Both the position numbers and the translations under genes were made by a program. Shown in pieces: positions 26,357-36,996 of a DNA stretch of 64,000 nt. The stretch lies in contig NZ_CP047656.1 in NCBI RefSeq assembly GCF_009906955.1, positions 1,629,501 through 1,693,500 on the forward strand. The letters run 5' to 3'. Source of the DNA: Paraglaciecola mesophila (GTDB lineage: Bacteria; Pseudomonadota; Gammaproteobacteria; Enterobacterales; Alteromonadaceae). Under the pieces are notes generated by a model, which had not been told where the DNA came from, did not search any database, and saw nothing but the letters and a program-made list of their open reading frames with translations. The stretch's first letter is position 1. Each line of letters opens with the position of its first letter.

Positions 26357-27754
26357 TTACTCGCCTGCTGACGGATGATGACATAAGCCATACGCGAAGC
26401 CTCCTCGTGCGCGTAAATCCGCACTGTATTGACTCGGGACAAACTCGCCTTTTCGTAACAATCCTAGTATCTGTTCATTCTGACAGATAACCGCAATATG
26501 ACTACGCTCCCAAGGTGGAACACCCCACCGCTTATACCATTGTTTAAGAGGTTTAGAGTGCGGTGAATTTTGCGGGGTAAAGCGCCGTGAAAAACCGCCA
26601 AAAGAGAGTGAAACTTGGCCAAGCTCTGGGCTATCAATAGCTAAGAATGACTTATCGCCCCCCCAATTTTGTACTCTAACCAGTTCAACACTCCCTAATG
26701 ACAGGGGGAGTTCGCATGTCTTCGATGAGTTTAGCGTTGTGCTATGTGACTTAACGTCTTTGGGCACTGTAATCACATACAAGGCGTCTTCAAACCGCCT
26801 GAGCTGCCAACTTTGCCATTGGATAATTGGGTTTGCATCTTCGGCTGCCAGCAATAACTCATTGCTCATCTGGGTCAATATTGCTTGGCTGGGGCTTAGA
26901 ATATTTTGCTCGTCTAGCCATAAACGCACCACTTGTATCCGCCACGCATCGGTCAGCGCCAAAAGCCCTTTAACACATAAGGTGTTATTAGGTTTTCGTA
27001 ACGGCTGTAACTTTTCAAGGGACACCTCATCTAATAAAGCTTGTTGCTGTGCACAAAGCTGGGCACTGCGTGATACAGATTGCGCAATATGCGGCCAACG
27101 CTCATTAAGCAAAGGGGCAACATCACGGCGGATAAAGTTGCGCTCAAAATCAGTATTCTGATTAGACTCATCTTCTTGCCACACAAGGGATTGCTCATTA
27201 GCGTAGTGCTGGATTTGCTGCTGGCTAATATCCAACAGAGGTCTAAAAAAGTGAACATGTTGCTGCGTGCCACCCAGTTTAGCTTTTGTAAAATAAGAGT
27301 CCATTCCGCTCAACCCTTTTGGCCCCGCACCTCTTTTTAATTGTAGCAACACGGTTTCTAACTGATCGTCTTGATGCTGAGCAAGCATAACAACGCTGTC
27401 TGCAGGCGCCATTTCAATGAGTTTGGCATAACGCGCATCCCGTGCTTGGGCTTCGATCCCTTTGCCATTTGAAAAGTCGAGGGACACCCTAGCGCTGACG
27501 AATTCTATTTTGAGCTTTTGACATACATCAGAGCAATGTTGCTGCCACAGACTGGCATTCTCACTCAGGCCATGATGTATATATATAGCACTTAGGGTAA
27601 ATGATGTTCTGCGTTGCTGCTGTAATTGCCACAAGGCATGCAATAGAACATGAGAATCAATACCGGCACTGTAAGCAACAACAAAATGTAATGAAGATGA
27701 TAAAGAAGGATTGAGCGTGGCTATTTGTTGTTCTAAATGATCGAGTAAAGACAT
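26357..27754 (-). CDS. tilS: tRNA(Ile)-lysidine synthetase
   Basis: TilS ligates lysine to C34 of tRNA-Ile(CAU), which changes both decoding and charging. The start is set at the internal ATG (MSLLDHLEQQ), giving 465 residues. The N-type ATP pyrophosphatase loop reads SAGIDS at residues 29-34, where the canonical form is SGGxDS, so the second position carries Ala. The rest is typical: IYIHHGLSENASLW, LAQHQDDQLETVLLQLKRGAG, and RPLLDI, then a C-terminal substrate-binding domain ending near YGLCHHP. It follows accA after a terminator-like hairpin. Confidence 0.93.
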   Translation of the reverse strand: MSLLDHLEQQIATLNPSLSSSLHFVVAYSAGIDSHVLLHALWQLQQQRRTSFTLSAIYIHHGLSENASLWQQHCSDVCQKLKIEFVSARVSLDFSNGKGIEAQARDARYAKLIEMAPADSVVMLAQHQDDQLETVLLQLKRGAGPKGLSGMDSYFTKAKLGGTQQHVHFFRPLLDISQQQIQHYANEQSLVWQEDESNQNTDFERNFIRRDVAPLLNERWPHIAQSVSRSAQLCAQQQALLDEVSLEKLQPLRKPNNTLCVKGLLALTDAWRIQVVRLWLDEQNILSPSQAILTQMSNELLLAAEDANPIIQWQSWQLRRFEDALYVITVPKDVKSHSTTLNSSKTCELPLSLGSVELVRVQNWGGDKSFLAIDSPELGQVSLSFGGFSRRFTPQNSPHSKPLKQWYKRWGVPPWERSHIAVICQNEQILGLLRKGEFVPSQYSADLRARGGFAYGLCHHPSAGE

Positions 27755-27810
27755 AGTGGCCAACAACGGGTTGCAATGACGCAAGCGCATTAACGTGAGA
27801 GCTAACGCGC

Positions 27811-27848
27811 AAAAACTGACACTGCCTGCGTAACAGGCAGCGAATCAG
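27811..27848 (-). terminator. Rho-independent terminator of accA
   Basis: Read on the minus strand, a CTGCCTG/CAGGCAG hairpin extended by CTGA/TCAG outer pairs is followed directly by a run of five T. It lies just after the accA stop, between accA and tilS. Confidence 0.75.
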
Positions 27849-27851
27849 TGT

Positions 27852-28808
27852 TTAACAGTAACCAAACGACATAAGGCGTTCATATCGCTGATCGAGTAAC
27901 TCTTCAACAGACAAGCTTTTTAACTGTGCAAGTTGCTGTTTAACAGTGGCTTTTAAGTTCGCTGCAGCGATGTCATGATCACGATGGGCACCGCCAAGAG
28001 GTTCTTCAACGATCGTATTGATCAACCCTAATTCCTTAATTTGTCCCGCAGCGACTCCCATTGCCTCCGCTGCCAGCGGGGCTTTTTCAGCGCTTTTCCA
28101 AAGTATTGATGCACAGCCCTCAGGTGAGATAACAGAATAAGTACTGTATTGCATCATATTGACGCGATCGCCCACCCCAATGGCCAATGCACCACCAGAA
28201 CCACCTTCACCGATAACGGTGCAAATGATAGGCACTTTCAGCCCTGCCATCACTTTCAAATTACGAGCAATGGCTTCACTTTGACCACGCTCTTCAGCGC
28301 CAACTCCAGGGTAAGCTCCTGGCGTGTCAATAAAGGTAATGATAGGCAAGCTAAAGCGCTCCGCCATTTCCATTAAACGCAGTGCTTTTCGGTACCCTTC
28401 TGGCTTTGGCATACCGAAGTTACGTTTTACCTTTTCTTTAGTGTCGCGACCTTTTTGGTGACCAATCACCATAATGGGTTGCTCGTCTAACATCGCTATG
28501 CCACCGACTATCGCTTTGTCATCGGCAAACGCTCGATCACCTGCCAACTCATCAAACTCGCTAAAAATACGCGGGATATAATCCAAGGTATAAGGACGCA
28601 TCGGATGACGCGCAAGTTGCGAGACTTGCCAAGCACCTAAATCGGCGAATATTTTTTTGCTCATTTCCGCGCTTTTTTCACGCAGTTTTGTGATTTCTTC
28701 TTCGATACTAATATCGAACTCACCGCCTTGATTCACCAAACGCAATCCTTCAATTTTCGCTTCAAGATCGGCGATTGGTTTTTCGAAATCCAAAAAGTTC
28801 AAGCTCAT
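27852..28808 (-). CDS. accA: Acetyl-CoA carboxylase carboxyltransferase subunit alpha
   Basis: AccA forms, with AccD, the carboxyltransferase that makes malonyl-CoA for fatty acid synthesis. The protein has 318 residues, the usual length. Motifs are [17 protein letters not shown] at the N-terminus, [30 protein letters not shown], and [16 protein letters not shown]. It follows dnaE on the same strand after 48 bp, as in other gammaproteobacteria. Confidence 0.98.
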   Translation of the reverse strand: MSLNFLDFEKPIADLEAKIEGLRLVNQGGEFDISIEEEITKLREKSAEMSKKIFADLGAWQVSQLARHPMRPYTLDYIPRIFSEFDELAGDRAFADDKAIVGGIAMLDEQPIMVIGHQKGRDTKEKVKRNFGMPKPEGYRKALRLMEMAERFSLPIITFIDTPGAYPGVGAEERGQSEAIARNLKVMAGLKVPIICTVIGEGGSGGALAIGVGDRVNMMQYSTYSVISPEGCASILWKSAEKAPLAAEAMGVAAGQIKELGLINTIVEEPLGGAHRDHDIAAANLKATVKQQLAQLKSLSVEELLDQRYERLMSFGYC

Positions 28809-28856
28809 TCCACACCTAATTTGTTTATTCGTGAACAGACGTTATATCTGTCAAAA

Positions 28857-31800
28857 TCAATGAAACACCAGTTCAACATGCTCTTTACCGAACTGCTGCT
28901 GTAATTCAAAAAGTAACTGATCCTCAGGGGTAACATACCACTGCGCACCTAAAGCCAATGTCACTTCAGCATCCGGATGTACAACATGGGCTTGTACCGG
29001 ACAGCTGCCACCTTGATAAGGCGTTAATATTGCTTGCAGTTTAGCGAGTGTTGATGCATTACACCAGCTAGAATCAAACTGCATGCTTAACCATTTTGCG
29101 TTCTTTTCCCTCGCCTGAACTATGTCCATGGCATCGCGGGCGCCTATTGTATTGCCCCCAGAAAATTCATCAAAGCTGACCTGTCCACTTACCACCAATA
29201 TTCGGTCAGATTGCAGTATTTCCTCGTATTGTTCAAACAGATCGGGGAAAAAACGTACATCTATCCTAGCACTTTTATCATCTAATGTGACAATCCCCCA
29301 GCGCCGCCCTCTTTTATTAGTCATGACGCGTACGCCGAGTACTAACCCTACCGCGTAGGACACTACGTCTTTGTTAGTCGGTTTAAGATCAATCAAGCGA
29401 CCAGTACAGTAGTGTTTAATCTCTTGCAGATACTGATTAATTGGATGGCCAGTCAAATAAAGGCCTAACGTGTCTTTTTCACCGTCAAGCCATACTTTCT
29501 CTGGCCAAGGTGGCACTTTAACGAAGGCTTGCTCTACTTGCTCAGGCTCAGTGGTTAATAAACCAAACATATCACTTTGCCCATGAGACTCAGCTTTAGC
29601 GTGCTGATCAGCCGCCGCGATGGCTTCGGGCAAGGTCGCCATAATTGATGCGCGATGAGGGCCAAGGTTATCTAATGCCCCAGCGTAAACGAGCTTTTCG
29701 AGCACACGTTTATTTATACGTTTGGTATCGACTTTGGCACAAAAATCGAACAAGTCAGAGAATTTTTCGTGATTTTCCCGCGCTTCAATGATCGCGGCAA
29801 TCGGGCCTTCACCCACCCCTTTAATCGCCCCTATGCCATATACGATGCGCCCTTCGCTATCCACTGTAAATTTGTAGCTACCAGCGTTTACATCAGGTGG
29901 CAACAAGGTAATGCCCATACGCTGACATTCATCGACCAAGGTGACGATTTTGTCTGTGTTATCCATATCCGCAGACATAACCGCAGCCATAAATTCAGCG
30001 GGATAATGGGTTTTTAACCATAACGTTTGATAAGACACCAATGCATAGGCTGCTGAGTGTGATTTGTTAAAACCATAGCCAGCGAATTTTTCTACCAAGT
30101 CGAATATCTTAATCGCCAACTCTGGATCAATGTTGTTATTTTTCGCGCCTGTCTCAAACGATTCACGCTGCTTTGCCATCTCTTCGGGTTTCTTTTTACC
30201 CATAGCTCGGCGCAGCAAATCCGCGCCGCCTAGGCTGTAACCAGACATTTCCTGCGCAATTTGCATGACCTGCTCTTGGTACAAAATAATACCGTAAGTA
30301 GGTTCAAGAATTTCTTTCAAGCATTCATGTTGGTAAGTCGCATCTGGATAGGAAATGGCTTCTCGACCATGTTTACGGTCAATAAAGTTATCAACCATGC
30401 CTGATTGCAAAGGGCCAGGTCTAAACAGCGCCACCAATGCAATGATATCTTCGAAACTATCCGGGCGAAGTCGCTTGATCAAATCCTTCATACCGCGAGA
30501 TTCCAATTGGAATACCGCTGTAGTTTCTGCGCGTTGCAGTAACTTAAACGACTTTTTGTCATCCATTGGAATCGCTAATATATCAATATCAATTCCCTTA
30601 CCACTGGAAATCATATCAATAGCCCACTGAATAATCGTCAGCGTGCGCAAGCCCAAGAAATCGAATTTAACTAAACCAGCGGTTTCAACATCATTTTTAT
30701 CAAATTGAGTAACCGGGTTTTTACCCTCATCATCACAATAAAGCGGAGCGAAGTCGGTAATTTTATCTGGGGCAATCACCACACCACCGGCGTGTTTACC
30801 TGCGTTACGGGTTACCCCTTCAAGAATGCGCGCCATGTCGATCAGATCTTTCACTTCTTCGTCATAGGCGTAAAGCTCAGGGAGACGAGGCTCTTCTTCA
30901 AACGCTTTGGTTAATGTCATCCCTGGCGTAGGTGGAATAAGCTTAGAGATGCGATCAACAAAGCCATAAGGATGACCTAACACACGCCCTACATCGCGCA
31001 CAACGGCTTTTGCAGCCATAGTACCAAAGGTAATAATTTGCGATACCGCATCACGGCCGTACATTTCGGCAACATGATCGATGACTTCGTCGCGTCTGTC
31101 CATACAGAAATCGACGTCAAAATCCGGCATTGAAACCCGTTCTGGGTTCAAAAATCGTTCGAATAGCAAATCGAATTCGAGAGGATCCAAGTCGGTGATC
31201 CCCAAGGCATAGGCAACCAATGAACCCGCACCTGATCCTCGGCCAGGGCCAACAGGAATACCGTTATCTTTACTCCATTGAATAAATTCCATCACGATCA
31301 AGAAGTAACCAGGAAAGCCCATTTGGTTGATAACCACCAACTCTACTTTTAAACGCTCGTCGTATTCAGGGCGTTTGGCGAGTCGTTCTTCTTCATTTGG
31401 AAACAAAAAGGCCAAGCGCTTTTCCAGTCCCTCTTCTGAGACCTTAACTAGAAAATCGGCAATCGACATATCCCCAGTAGGGAAATCCGGCAAAAAGTAA
31501 GTGCCCAGTAACACAGATACATTGCATCGCTTAGCAATTTCGACGGTGTTTTCAATCGCCTGAGGTATGTCGGCAAACAACTCGCACATTTCTTCGCTGC
31601 TGCGCATATATTGTTGTTCACTGTATAACTTGGGCCGCCGAGGATCGTTCAGTGTGTAACCATCGTGGATCGCGACACGAATTTCATGGGCCTCAAAGTT
31701 ATCAGGAGAGATAAAGCACACTTCGTTTGTAGCGACAACAGGTAAGTCGTGCTGCCCTGCCCACTCAACAGCTCGGTGAATGTAATCTTCTTCACCGGCG

Positions 31801-32324
31801 CGTGCTGTACGTGTTAACTCCAAATAGAAACGGTCAGGAAAATGCTGTTGGTAAAATGCAGTGGCTTTTTCGGCTAGCCCCACATTACCTTTGGTTAGGT
31901 AAACCCCCAGATCGCCCATGCGACCACCAGAGAGAATAATCACACCTTCACTGTGTTCGGCTAGCCATTGTTGGTCAATCACTGCCTTATCTTGCACACT
32001 TCCGCGTAAATAGGCTTTGGAAATGAGCAAGGTAATATTTTTATAGCCTTTGTTATTGGCCGCCAACAGCGTTAGGCGAAAAATATGATCTTCAAGCGCT
32101 GACGATTGCACCCAAAAATCGGTTCCTATAATAGGTTTGATGCCATTTGCATGGGCTTGCTCGTAAAACTTCACCAAGCCACACATATTCATCTGGTCAG
32201 TCAGCGCAACGGCGGGCATGTTGAGTGATTTTACATGAGAAATGAGTGGTTTAACTTTGTTCAAACCATCCAGCATGGAGTAATCACTGTGAACTCTTAA
32301 GTGTACAAATTTACAATCAGACAT
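28857..32324 (-). CDS. dnaE: DNA polymerase III subunit alpha
   Basis: DnaE is the replicative polymerase subunit. The protein has 1155 residues, close to the E. coli length. The layout is: N-terminal PHP domain ([27 protein letters not shown]); the C-family polymerase palm with the catalytic PDFDVDF aspartates; [15 protein letters not shown]; fingers with [20 protein letters not shown]; then helix-hairpin-helix and OB-fold regions near the C-terminus. The ATG abuts the stop codon of rnhB, so translation is probably coupled. Confidence 0.98.
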   Translation of the reverse strand: MSDCKFVHLRVHSDYSMLDGLNKVKPLISHVKSLNMPAVALTDQMNMCGLVKFYEQAHANGIKPIIGTDFWVQSSALEDHIFRLTLLAANNKGYKNITLLISKAYLRGSVQDKAVIDQQWLAEHSEGVIILSGGRMGDLGVYLTKGNVGLAEKATAFYQQHFPDRFYLELTRTARAGEEDYIHRAVEWAGQHDLPVVATNEVCFISPDNFEAHEIRVAIHDGYTLNDPRRPKLYSEQQYMRSSEEMCELFADIPQAIENTVEIAKRCNVSVLLGTYFLPDFPTGDMSIADFLVKVSEEGLEKRLAFLFPNEEERLAKRPEYDERLKVELVVINQMGFPGYFLIVMEFIQWSKDNGIPVGPGRGSGAGSLVAYALGITDLDPLEFDLLFERFLNPERVSMPDFDVDFCMDRRDEVIDHVAEMYGRDAVSQIITFGTMAAKAVVRDVGRVLGHPYGFVDRISKLIPPTPGMTLTKAFEEEPRLPELYAYDEEVKDLIDMARILEGVTRNAGKHAGGVVIAPDKITDFAPLYCDDEGKNPVTQFDKNDVETAGLVKFDFLGLRTLTIIQWAIDMISSGKGIDIDILAIPMDDKKSFKLLQRAETTAVFQLESRGMKDLIKRLRPDSFEDIIALVALFRPGPLQSGMVDNFIDRKHGREAISYPDATYQHECLKEILEPTYGIILYQEQVMQIAQEMSGYSLGGADLLRRAMGKKKPEEMAKQRESFETGAKNNNIDPELAIKIFDLVEKFAGYGFNKSHSAAYALVSYQTLWLKTHYPAEFMAAVMSADMDNTDKIVTLVDECQRMGITLLPPDVNAGSYKFTVDSEGRIVYGIGAIKGVGEGPIAAIIEARENHEKFSDLFDFCAKVDTKRINKRVLEKLVYAGALDNLGPHRASIMATLPEAIAAADQHAKAESHGQSDMFGLLTTEPEQVEQAFVKVPPWPEKVWLDGEKDTLGLYLTGHPINQYLQEIKHYCTGRLIDLKPTNKDVVSYAVGLVLGVRVMTNKRGRRWGIVTLDDKSARIDVRFFPDLFEQYEEILQSDRILVVSGQVSFDEFSGGNTIGARDAMDIVQAREKNAKWLSMQFDSSWCNASTLAKLQAILTPYQGGSCPVQAHVVHPDAEVTLALGAQWYVTPEDQLLFELQQQFGKEHVELVFH

Positions 32325-32918
32325 TTAGTTTCCTGCCAACTGTCCACCGCGTTGCACTAACGATAATTGCACGGGTTTAAAACTCATTCGATACTCAGGT
32401 AAAGGGCCAAATTCAGCTAGTTTTTCAAGGTGTGCTTTGGTTGGGTAGCCTTTATGTTGGCCAAACCCGTATTCAGGGTACTTCGCATGCAAGGCACTCA
32501 TCTCTGCGTCTCTGGTGACTTTGGCGATAATCGAGGCGGCCGATATTTCAGCATATAAGCTATCTCCTTTAACCACAGCTTCACATGCGTAGTCCCACTG
32601 TGGACAGCGATTACCATCAACCCGCACAAAGGTAGGTTGAGTTGCTAACCCCTGTACTGCTCTTGTCATAGCGAGCATAGTGGCGTGTAAGATATTCAAC
32701 TCGTCGATTTCTTGTGGGGACGCTCTACCTAGGCTCACACAGAGCGCATTTTGCATAATGAGATCAAACAAGGCTAAACGTTTCTTCTCGGATATTTTTT
32801 TCGAATCGGCTAGCCCAACGATCGGTTTAGCTGGGTCGAGAATAACCGCTGCCGTCACCACATCTCCCACCAAAGGGCCGCGGCCGACTTCATCGACACC
32901 TGCTATTAACTGAGTCAT
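32325..32918 (-). CDS. rnhB: Ribonuclease HII
   Basis: RNase HII cuts RNA in RNA-DNA hybrids and at single embedded ribonucleotides. The protein has 197 residues. Active-site signatures are [13 protein letters not shown] (the DE pair) near the N-terminus, [10 protein letters not shown], and [27 protein letters not shown] follows. It sits between lpxB and dnaE with no intergenic space on either side. Confidence 0.97.
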   Translation of the reverse strand: MTQLIAGVDEVGRGPLVGDVVTAAVILDPAKPIVGLADSKKISEKKRLALFDLIMQNALCVSLGRASPQEIDELNILHATMLAMTRAVQGLATQPTFVRVDGNRCPQWDYACEAVVKGDSLYAEISAASIIAKVTRDAEMSALHAKYPEYGFGQHKGYPTKAHLEKLAEFGPLPEYRMSFKPVQLSLVQRGGQLAGN

Positions 32919-34085
32919 CTAGTTACTCTCTTGATTAGGTTCAATCAGTGCCAAGACAGCTCTAGCCGCTTGGGCATCTGCGTCCCGCTTGAGGACCTCA
33001 TGAAGCTGAGTAAAGCGTGCAACAAGTGCGGTTTTATCTTCTTCACTCTGGGTAAAATAATGTAGTAATTTTTCAGCAATATTTTGCGGGTTGACGTCTT
33101 CTTGAAGTAGTTCTGGTACTAACTCTTCGTCAGCAAGAATATTGGGTAATGCGAAGTATTTAGCAATGTATAAGCGCTTCATCATCTGATGCGTTAACCA
33201 GCTCATGCGATAAGCAACCACCATAGGGCGCTTACATAACATTGCTTCTAATGTGGCGGTTCCTGATGCCAATAATACTGCATCTGAGGCTGTCATCACC
33301 TCTCGGGCATGCCCAATGACCACACGATAATTAATGTTCACCGTGTGTTCTCGCATATAGTCTTCGACTTGGCGTTTTCGCTCTTTATTCACCACCGGAA
33401 TGAGCACTGATAAATCACTCACGTGTTTGGCTAGCAGTTCTGCACTTTGCATGAATATATCTAGCAGCAAGCTAACTTCACTATGACGACTACCGGGCAG
33501 TAACGCGAGCACGCGCTCGTCTGAGCGTACTTTTAGAGCCTTGCGAGCAACCTCTTTGTCAGGGGCTAACGCAATGCTGTCAGCCATAGTATGGCCGACA
33601 AACTGACAAGGAATGTTGTGTTTGTCATAAACCTGCTTCTCAAAGGGAAACAAACTCAATACGAGATCCGTTGCTTTAGCAATACTGAACACTCGCTTTT
33701 CGCGCCATGCCCAAACTGTTGGACTAACATAGTGTACGGTTTTAATGCCGGCTTTTTTAAGAGGAAGTTCTAGGCGTAAATTAAAATCTGGGGCGTCAAC
33801 ACCGATAAATATATCTGGGGGGTTAGCGATAAAGTGCTGGTATAAACTTTTACGTACAAACAGTAATCTGCGTATACGAGACAACACTTCGACAAGCCCC
33901 ATAACAGACAGCTCTTCCATATCGAAAATGGTTGTGCAACCTTGAGCTTGCATGCGGGGTCCAGCTATCCCCTCAAACGTTGCATTGGGATATTGCTGTT
34001 TGATCTTACTGATTAAACCAGCGGCTAATATATCGCCAGATGTTTCACCGGCGACAATTCCTACTCTAATGTTTTTTTCGCTCAT
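32919..34085 (-). CDS. lpxB: Lipid-A-disaccharide synthase
   Basis: LpxB is a GT-B glycosyltransferase (family GT19) that joins UDP-diacylglucosamine and lipid X to make the lipid A disaccharide. The protein has 388 residues. Hallmarks are VGIVAGETSGDILAAGLI at the N-terminus, YVSPTVWAWREKR, FVGHTMAD, LLPGSRHSEV, and the nucleotide-sugar site ASGTATLEAML. It begins 3 bp after lpxA. Confidence 0.97.
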   Translation of the reverse strand: MSEKNIRVGIVAGETSGDILAAGLISKIKQQYPNATFEGIAGPRMQAQGCTTIFDMEELSVMGLVEVLSRIRRLLFVRKSLYQHFIANPPDIFIGVDAPDFNLRLELPLKKAGIKTVHYVSPTVWAWREKRVFSIAKATDLVLSLFPFEKQVYDKHNIPCQFVGHTMADSIALAPDKEVARKALKVRSDERVLALLPGSRHSEVSLLLDIFMQSAELLAKHVSDLSVLIPVVNKERKRQVEDYMREHTVNINYRVVIGHAREVMTASDAVLLASGTATLEAMLCKRPMVVAYRMSWLTHQMMKRLYIAKYFALPNILADEELVPELLQEDVNPQNIAEKLLHYFTQSEEDKTALVARFTQLHEVLKRDADAQAARAVLALIEPNQESN

Positions 34086-34088
34086 GGC

Positions 34089-34859
34089 TTAGCGCACAAT
34101 ACCTCGTGAAGAGGTCGCCACAAAGTCCGCCATCAGTTTAACTTCAGGCGTGGTTACTGCCATTTCATTTAGTAACTCTACTGCTTCGTCAGCGCGATGG
34201 CCGTTACGGTATAACACTTTATATGCACGACGTAACTGCATGATTACGTCTTTATCAAAACCACGACGTTTCAGACCTTCACTATTAATGCCATGAGGTG
34301 AGCTTTTATCCCCACCAATCATGACGTATGGCGGTACATCACGAAGTACAATTGCACCACCTGCCACAAAGCTATGTGAACCGATATGACAAAATTGATG
34401 AAATGCAGTCATACCGCCTAAAATCACATGATCGCCAATGTGTACGTGGCCAGCTAATGTGGCATTATTTGCTAAAATACTGTTGTTACCTACGATGCAA
34501 TCATGGGCAACATGGGCATAGGCCATAAACAAGTTATTCGAGCCGATTTGGGTTAAACCTTTGTCTTGGGTCGTACCACGATGAACGGTCACAGACTCGC
34601 GAAAAACGTTGTTATCGCCTACGACAAGACGGGTGGGCTCCCCCGCATACTTCTTGTCTTGGCAATCTTCACCGATTGAGCCAAATTGGAAAAACCGATT
34701 GTTTTTCCCAATGACAGTATGGCCTTTAACCACCACATGAGATTCAAGCACAGTTCCTGCGCCAATCTCAACATTATCGTCGATAAGGCAGTAAGGACCA
34801 ATTTTTACATCCTCGGCGATTACCGCCGATGGATGAATAATAGCTGTAGAATGTATCAC
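34089..34859 (-). CDS. lpxA: UDP-N-acetylglucosamine O-acyltransferase
   Basis: LpxA transfers the first 3-hydroxyacyl chain to UDP-GlcNAc and starts lipid A synthesis. The start is placed at GTG 34859 (reading MIHSTAIIHPSAVI), 1 bp after the fabZ stop. This matches the family N-terminus, and a longer upstream frame lies inside fabZ. The protein has 256 residues, a left-handed beta helix of hexapeptide repeats. The catalytic His is in the AHVAHDCIVGN segment, followed by GGMTAFHQFCHIG; EGLKRRGF leads into the C-terminal helices. Confidence 0.97.
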   Translation of the reverse strand: MIHSTAIIHPSAVIAEDVKIGPYCLIDDNVEIGAGTVLESHVVVKGHTVIGKNNRFFQFGSIGEDCQDKKYAGEPTRLVVGDNNVFRESVTVHRGTTQDKGLTQIGSNNLFMAYAHVAHDCIVGNNSILANNATLAGHVHIGDHVILGGMTAFHQFCHIGSHSFVAGGAIVLRDVPPYVMIGGDKSSPHGINSEGLKRRGFDKDVIMQLRRAYKVLYRNGHRADEAVELLNEMAVTTPEVKLMADFVATSSRGIVR

Positions 34860-34860
34860 G

Positions 34861-35307
34861 TTATAATTTCCGCATTGCACACATGAATTCGGCCTCACAA
34901 ACGTCTTTGCCGTCTACGCTGCCAATCCCATGAAATTTCCAGATACCACGGCGCTCTTTGATTAGGCGCACATTCATATCTAAACGGTCACCAGGGACAA
35001 CAGGTTGCTTAAAGCGCGCTTTGTCGATACCAGCATACAAGTATAAGTCGTCGCTGTTTCCTGCTGTTTTAAACCCTAAAACGCCAGCTGCTTGTGCTAA
35101 CGCTTCTAAAATTAATACCCCTGGGAAAATAGGTTTACCCGGAAAATGCCCCGTAAAACACGGCTCATTGAAGGTGATATTTTTATAGGCTGTGATCGAT
35201 TCACCTAAAGTGTAGTCAGTAACGCGATCAAGTAATAAAAATGGGTAACGGTGGGGTAAAAGCTCAAGAATCTCTTCAATTCCAAGCTGATTGATATTAT
35301 TAACCAA
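34861..35307 (-). CDS. fabZ: 3-hydroxyacyl-[acyl-carrier-protein] dehydratase FabZ
   Basis: FabZ dehydrates 3-hydroxyacyl-ACP in fatty acid elongation. The protein is a hotdog-fold enzyme of 148 residues. [14 protein letters not shown] near the N-terminus, and [22 protein letters not shown], hold the catalytic His and Glu. It lies between lpxD and lpxA, which shares the 3-hydroxyacyl-ACP substrate pool. Confidence 0.97.
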   Translation of the reverse strand: MVNNINQLGIEEILELLPHRYPFLLLDRVTDYTLGESITAYKNITFNEPCFTGHFPGKPIFPGVLILEALAQAAGVLGFKTAGNSDDLYLYAGIDKARFKQPVVPGDRLDMNVRLIKERRGIWKFHGIGSVDGKDVCEAEFMCAMRKL

Positions 35308-35349
35308 CAGGTTATCTCCTCAATAAAGTCACCTAATTGGCGAGGCGAC

Positions 35350-36384
35350 TTATTTTAAATGCGATTTTTCGAGTGTTTTGACACGCTGATTGAGGGTGCT
35401 AAGGTTACGCAACGCCACTGCATTTTTTCGCCACTCTCGGTTTTCAATAGCGGGCATTCCGGAAGAGTAAACGCCGGGTTTGTCTATGGCTTTAGTCACC
35501 ATACTCATTCCCGTAATATAAACGTTATCACAAATTTCCATATGTCCGTTAATTGCCACCATGCCACCAATCGTACAATTGCGGCCAATAGTAACACTTC
35601 CGGCGACAACTGTGCATCCAGCGATAGCAGTGTTCTCACCAATAATCACATTGTGCGCCACTTGGCATTGATTATCGATAATGACACCATCACCTATTAT
35701 GGTGTCATCAAGTGCACCTCGGTCTATCGTACTACTGGCACCTACCTCGACACGGTCTCCTAAGATAACCGTACCCAATTGCGGTATTTTAACCCAACGG
35801 CCTTTGTCATTTGCATAACCGAAGCCATCAGCACCAATAACAGTAGCAGACTGAATCAAACAATCTTGCCCTAGTACAACGCGATGATACAGAGTGACAT
35901 TTGCCCACAGCTTAGTATTGGCGCCAACACTTACGTCTTTACCAATAAAACAGCCTGGGCCAATTTGTACGTTATCTGCTAGCTTAACACCCGATTCAAT
36001 AACGGCATGCGCGCCAATACTAACGTTATTACCCAATTCAACATCGTCAGCAATCACTGCTAAAGGTGATATGCCATCGGCCGAACGAGGAGTAGAGTCA
36101 AGTAATTGTGCTGCGAGTGCAAACCCAACATAGGGATTGTCCATCACTAATGCTGAGCACTGACAATGCGATAAATCTTCGGATTTTAAAATAACGGCCG
36201 TAGCGGCCGTTTTTTCAAGCTGGCTACGATACCGACTATTCGACAAAAATGAAATCTGACCATTGGCCGCAGATGCCAAAGTAGATAGTGAATGAATTTT
36301 TGTATCAGCACTATCGTTTTGCGCTAAATGTAACGTGGCACCAATTTTATCAGCTAATTGCTGCAAGCTAACTATTTGCTTCAA
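35350..36384 (-). CDS. lpxD: UDP-3-O-acylglucosamine N-acyltransferase
   Basis: LpxD adds the N-linked 3-hydroxyacyl chain, the third step of lipid A synthesis. The protein has 344 residues: an N-terminal uridine-binding domain with ISFLSNSRYRSQLEKT at about 38-53, then a long left-handed beta helix of hexapeptide repeats. It contains GADGFGYA and the catalytic-His region CQVAHNVIIGENTAI, and ends in a helical tail. It lies 42 bp upstream of fabZ. Confidence 0.97.
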   Translation of the reverse strand: MKQIVSLQQLADKIGATLHLAQNDSADTKIHSLSTLASAANGQISFLSNSRYRSQLEKTAATAVILKSEDLSHCQCSALVMDNPYVGFALAAQLLDSTPRSADGISPLAVIADDVELGNNVSIGAHAVIESGVKLADNVQIGPGCFIGKDVSVGANTKLWANVTLYHRVVLGQDCLIQSATVIGADGFGYANDKGRWVKIPQLGTVILGDRVEVGASSTIDRGALDDTIIGDGVIIDNQCQVAHNVIIGENTAIAGCTVVAGSVTIGRNCTIGGMVAINGHMEICDNVYITGMSMVTKAIDKPGVYSSGMPAIENREWRKNAVALRNLSTLNQRVKTLEKSHLK

Positions 36385-36426
36385 AGCCAGACCTTTTTAT
36401 CGATTTTATCTACAGTCCTAGTGGAC

Positions 36427-36942
36427 TTACTTAACTTTACTAACCTGCTCTAATACTTTCTTAGAGATATCGTCTTCTGGGTTAATAAATGCAACAGCAT
36501 TAGCGTTTAAAATAACGTCATACTTTTCTTTTGCTGCAACAACATCAATTGACTGCTTAATGAAACCTAGCAATTTATTTTGCTCTTCTTTCAAACGGCC
36601 TTGCACTTCTTGTTGAAGAGGCTGCGCTTTGGCCGCGTACTCTTCACGAAGAGCATTAATTTTGCCTTCAAGTTCAGTTTTCTCTTTGCTGCTCATAGTC
36701 GCAGCATCACGTTGATTTTTCTCAATGTAATATTTGATGTCTTTTTCTAAGCGACTTACTTCTTCAGTTTGGTCTTTAAACTCCGCTGCTAAGTCCTGCT
36801 GAATTGTGGCAGCTTGGGGCATAGATTGGAAAATACCTTGCACGTTAACTGCACCAATTTTCTGTTCTGCCAAAGCTGCACTACTGAATGCTGCTGCGCT
36901 AATTAACGCCCCTGCTACAAGACTTTTCGTAAATGTTTTCAA
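36427..36942 (-). CDS. skp: Periplasmic chaperone OmpH/Skp
   Basis: Skp holds unfolded outer-membrane proteins on their way to the Bam complex. The start is TTG at 36942 because AGGAG lies at proper spacing and a clean signal peptide follows (KTFTKSLVAGALISAAAFSS, cleavage after ALA). An ATG at 36981 would add 13 residues before it. The protein has 171 residues; a central long coiled-coil rich in E, K and Q spans about 60-135. It lies directly downstream of bamA, which is functionally apt. Confidence 0.93.
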   Translation of the reverse strand: MKTFTKSLVAGALISAAAFSSAALAEQKIGAVNVQGIFQSMPQAATIQQDLAAEFKDQTEEVSRLEKDIKYYIEKNQRDAATMSSKEKTELEGKINALREEYAAKAQPLQQEVQGRLKEEQNKLLGFIKQSIDVVAAKEKYDVILNANAVAFINPEDDISKKVLEQVSKVK

Positions 36943-36996
36943 AAGATACTCCTGATTTTTAATCGTTATTTTTCTCAGCACTAAACAATACTGGAT

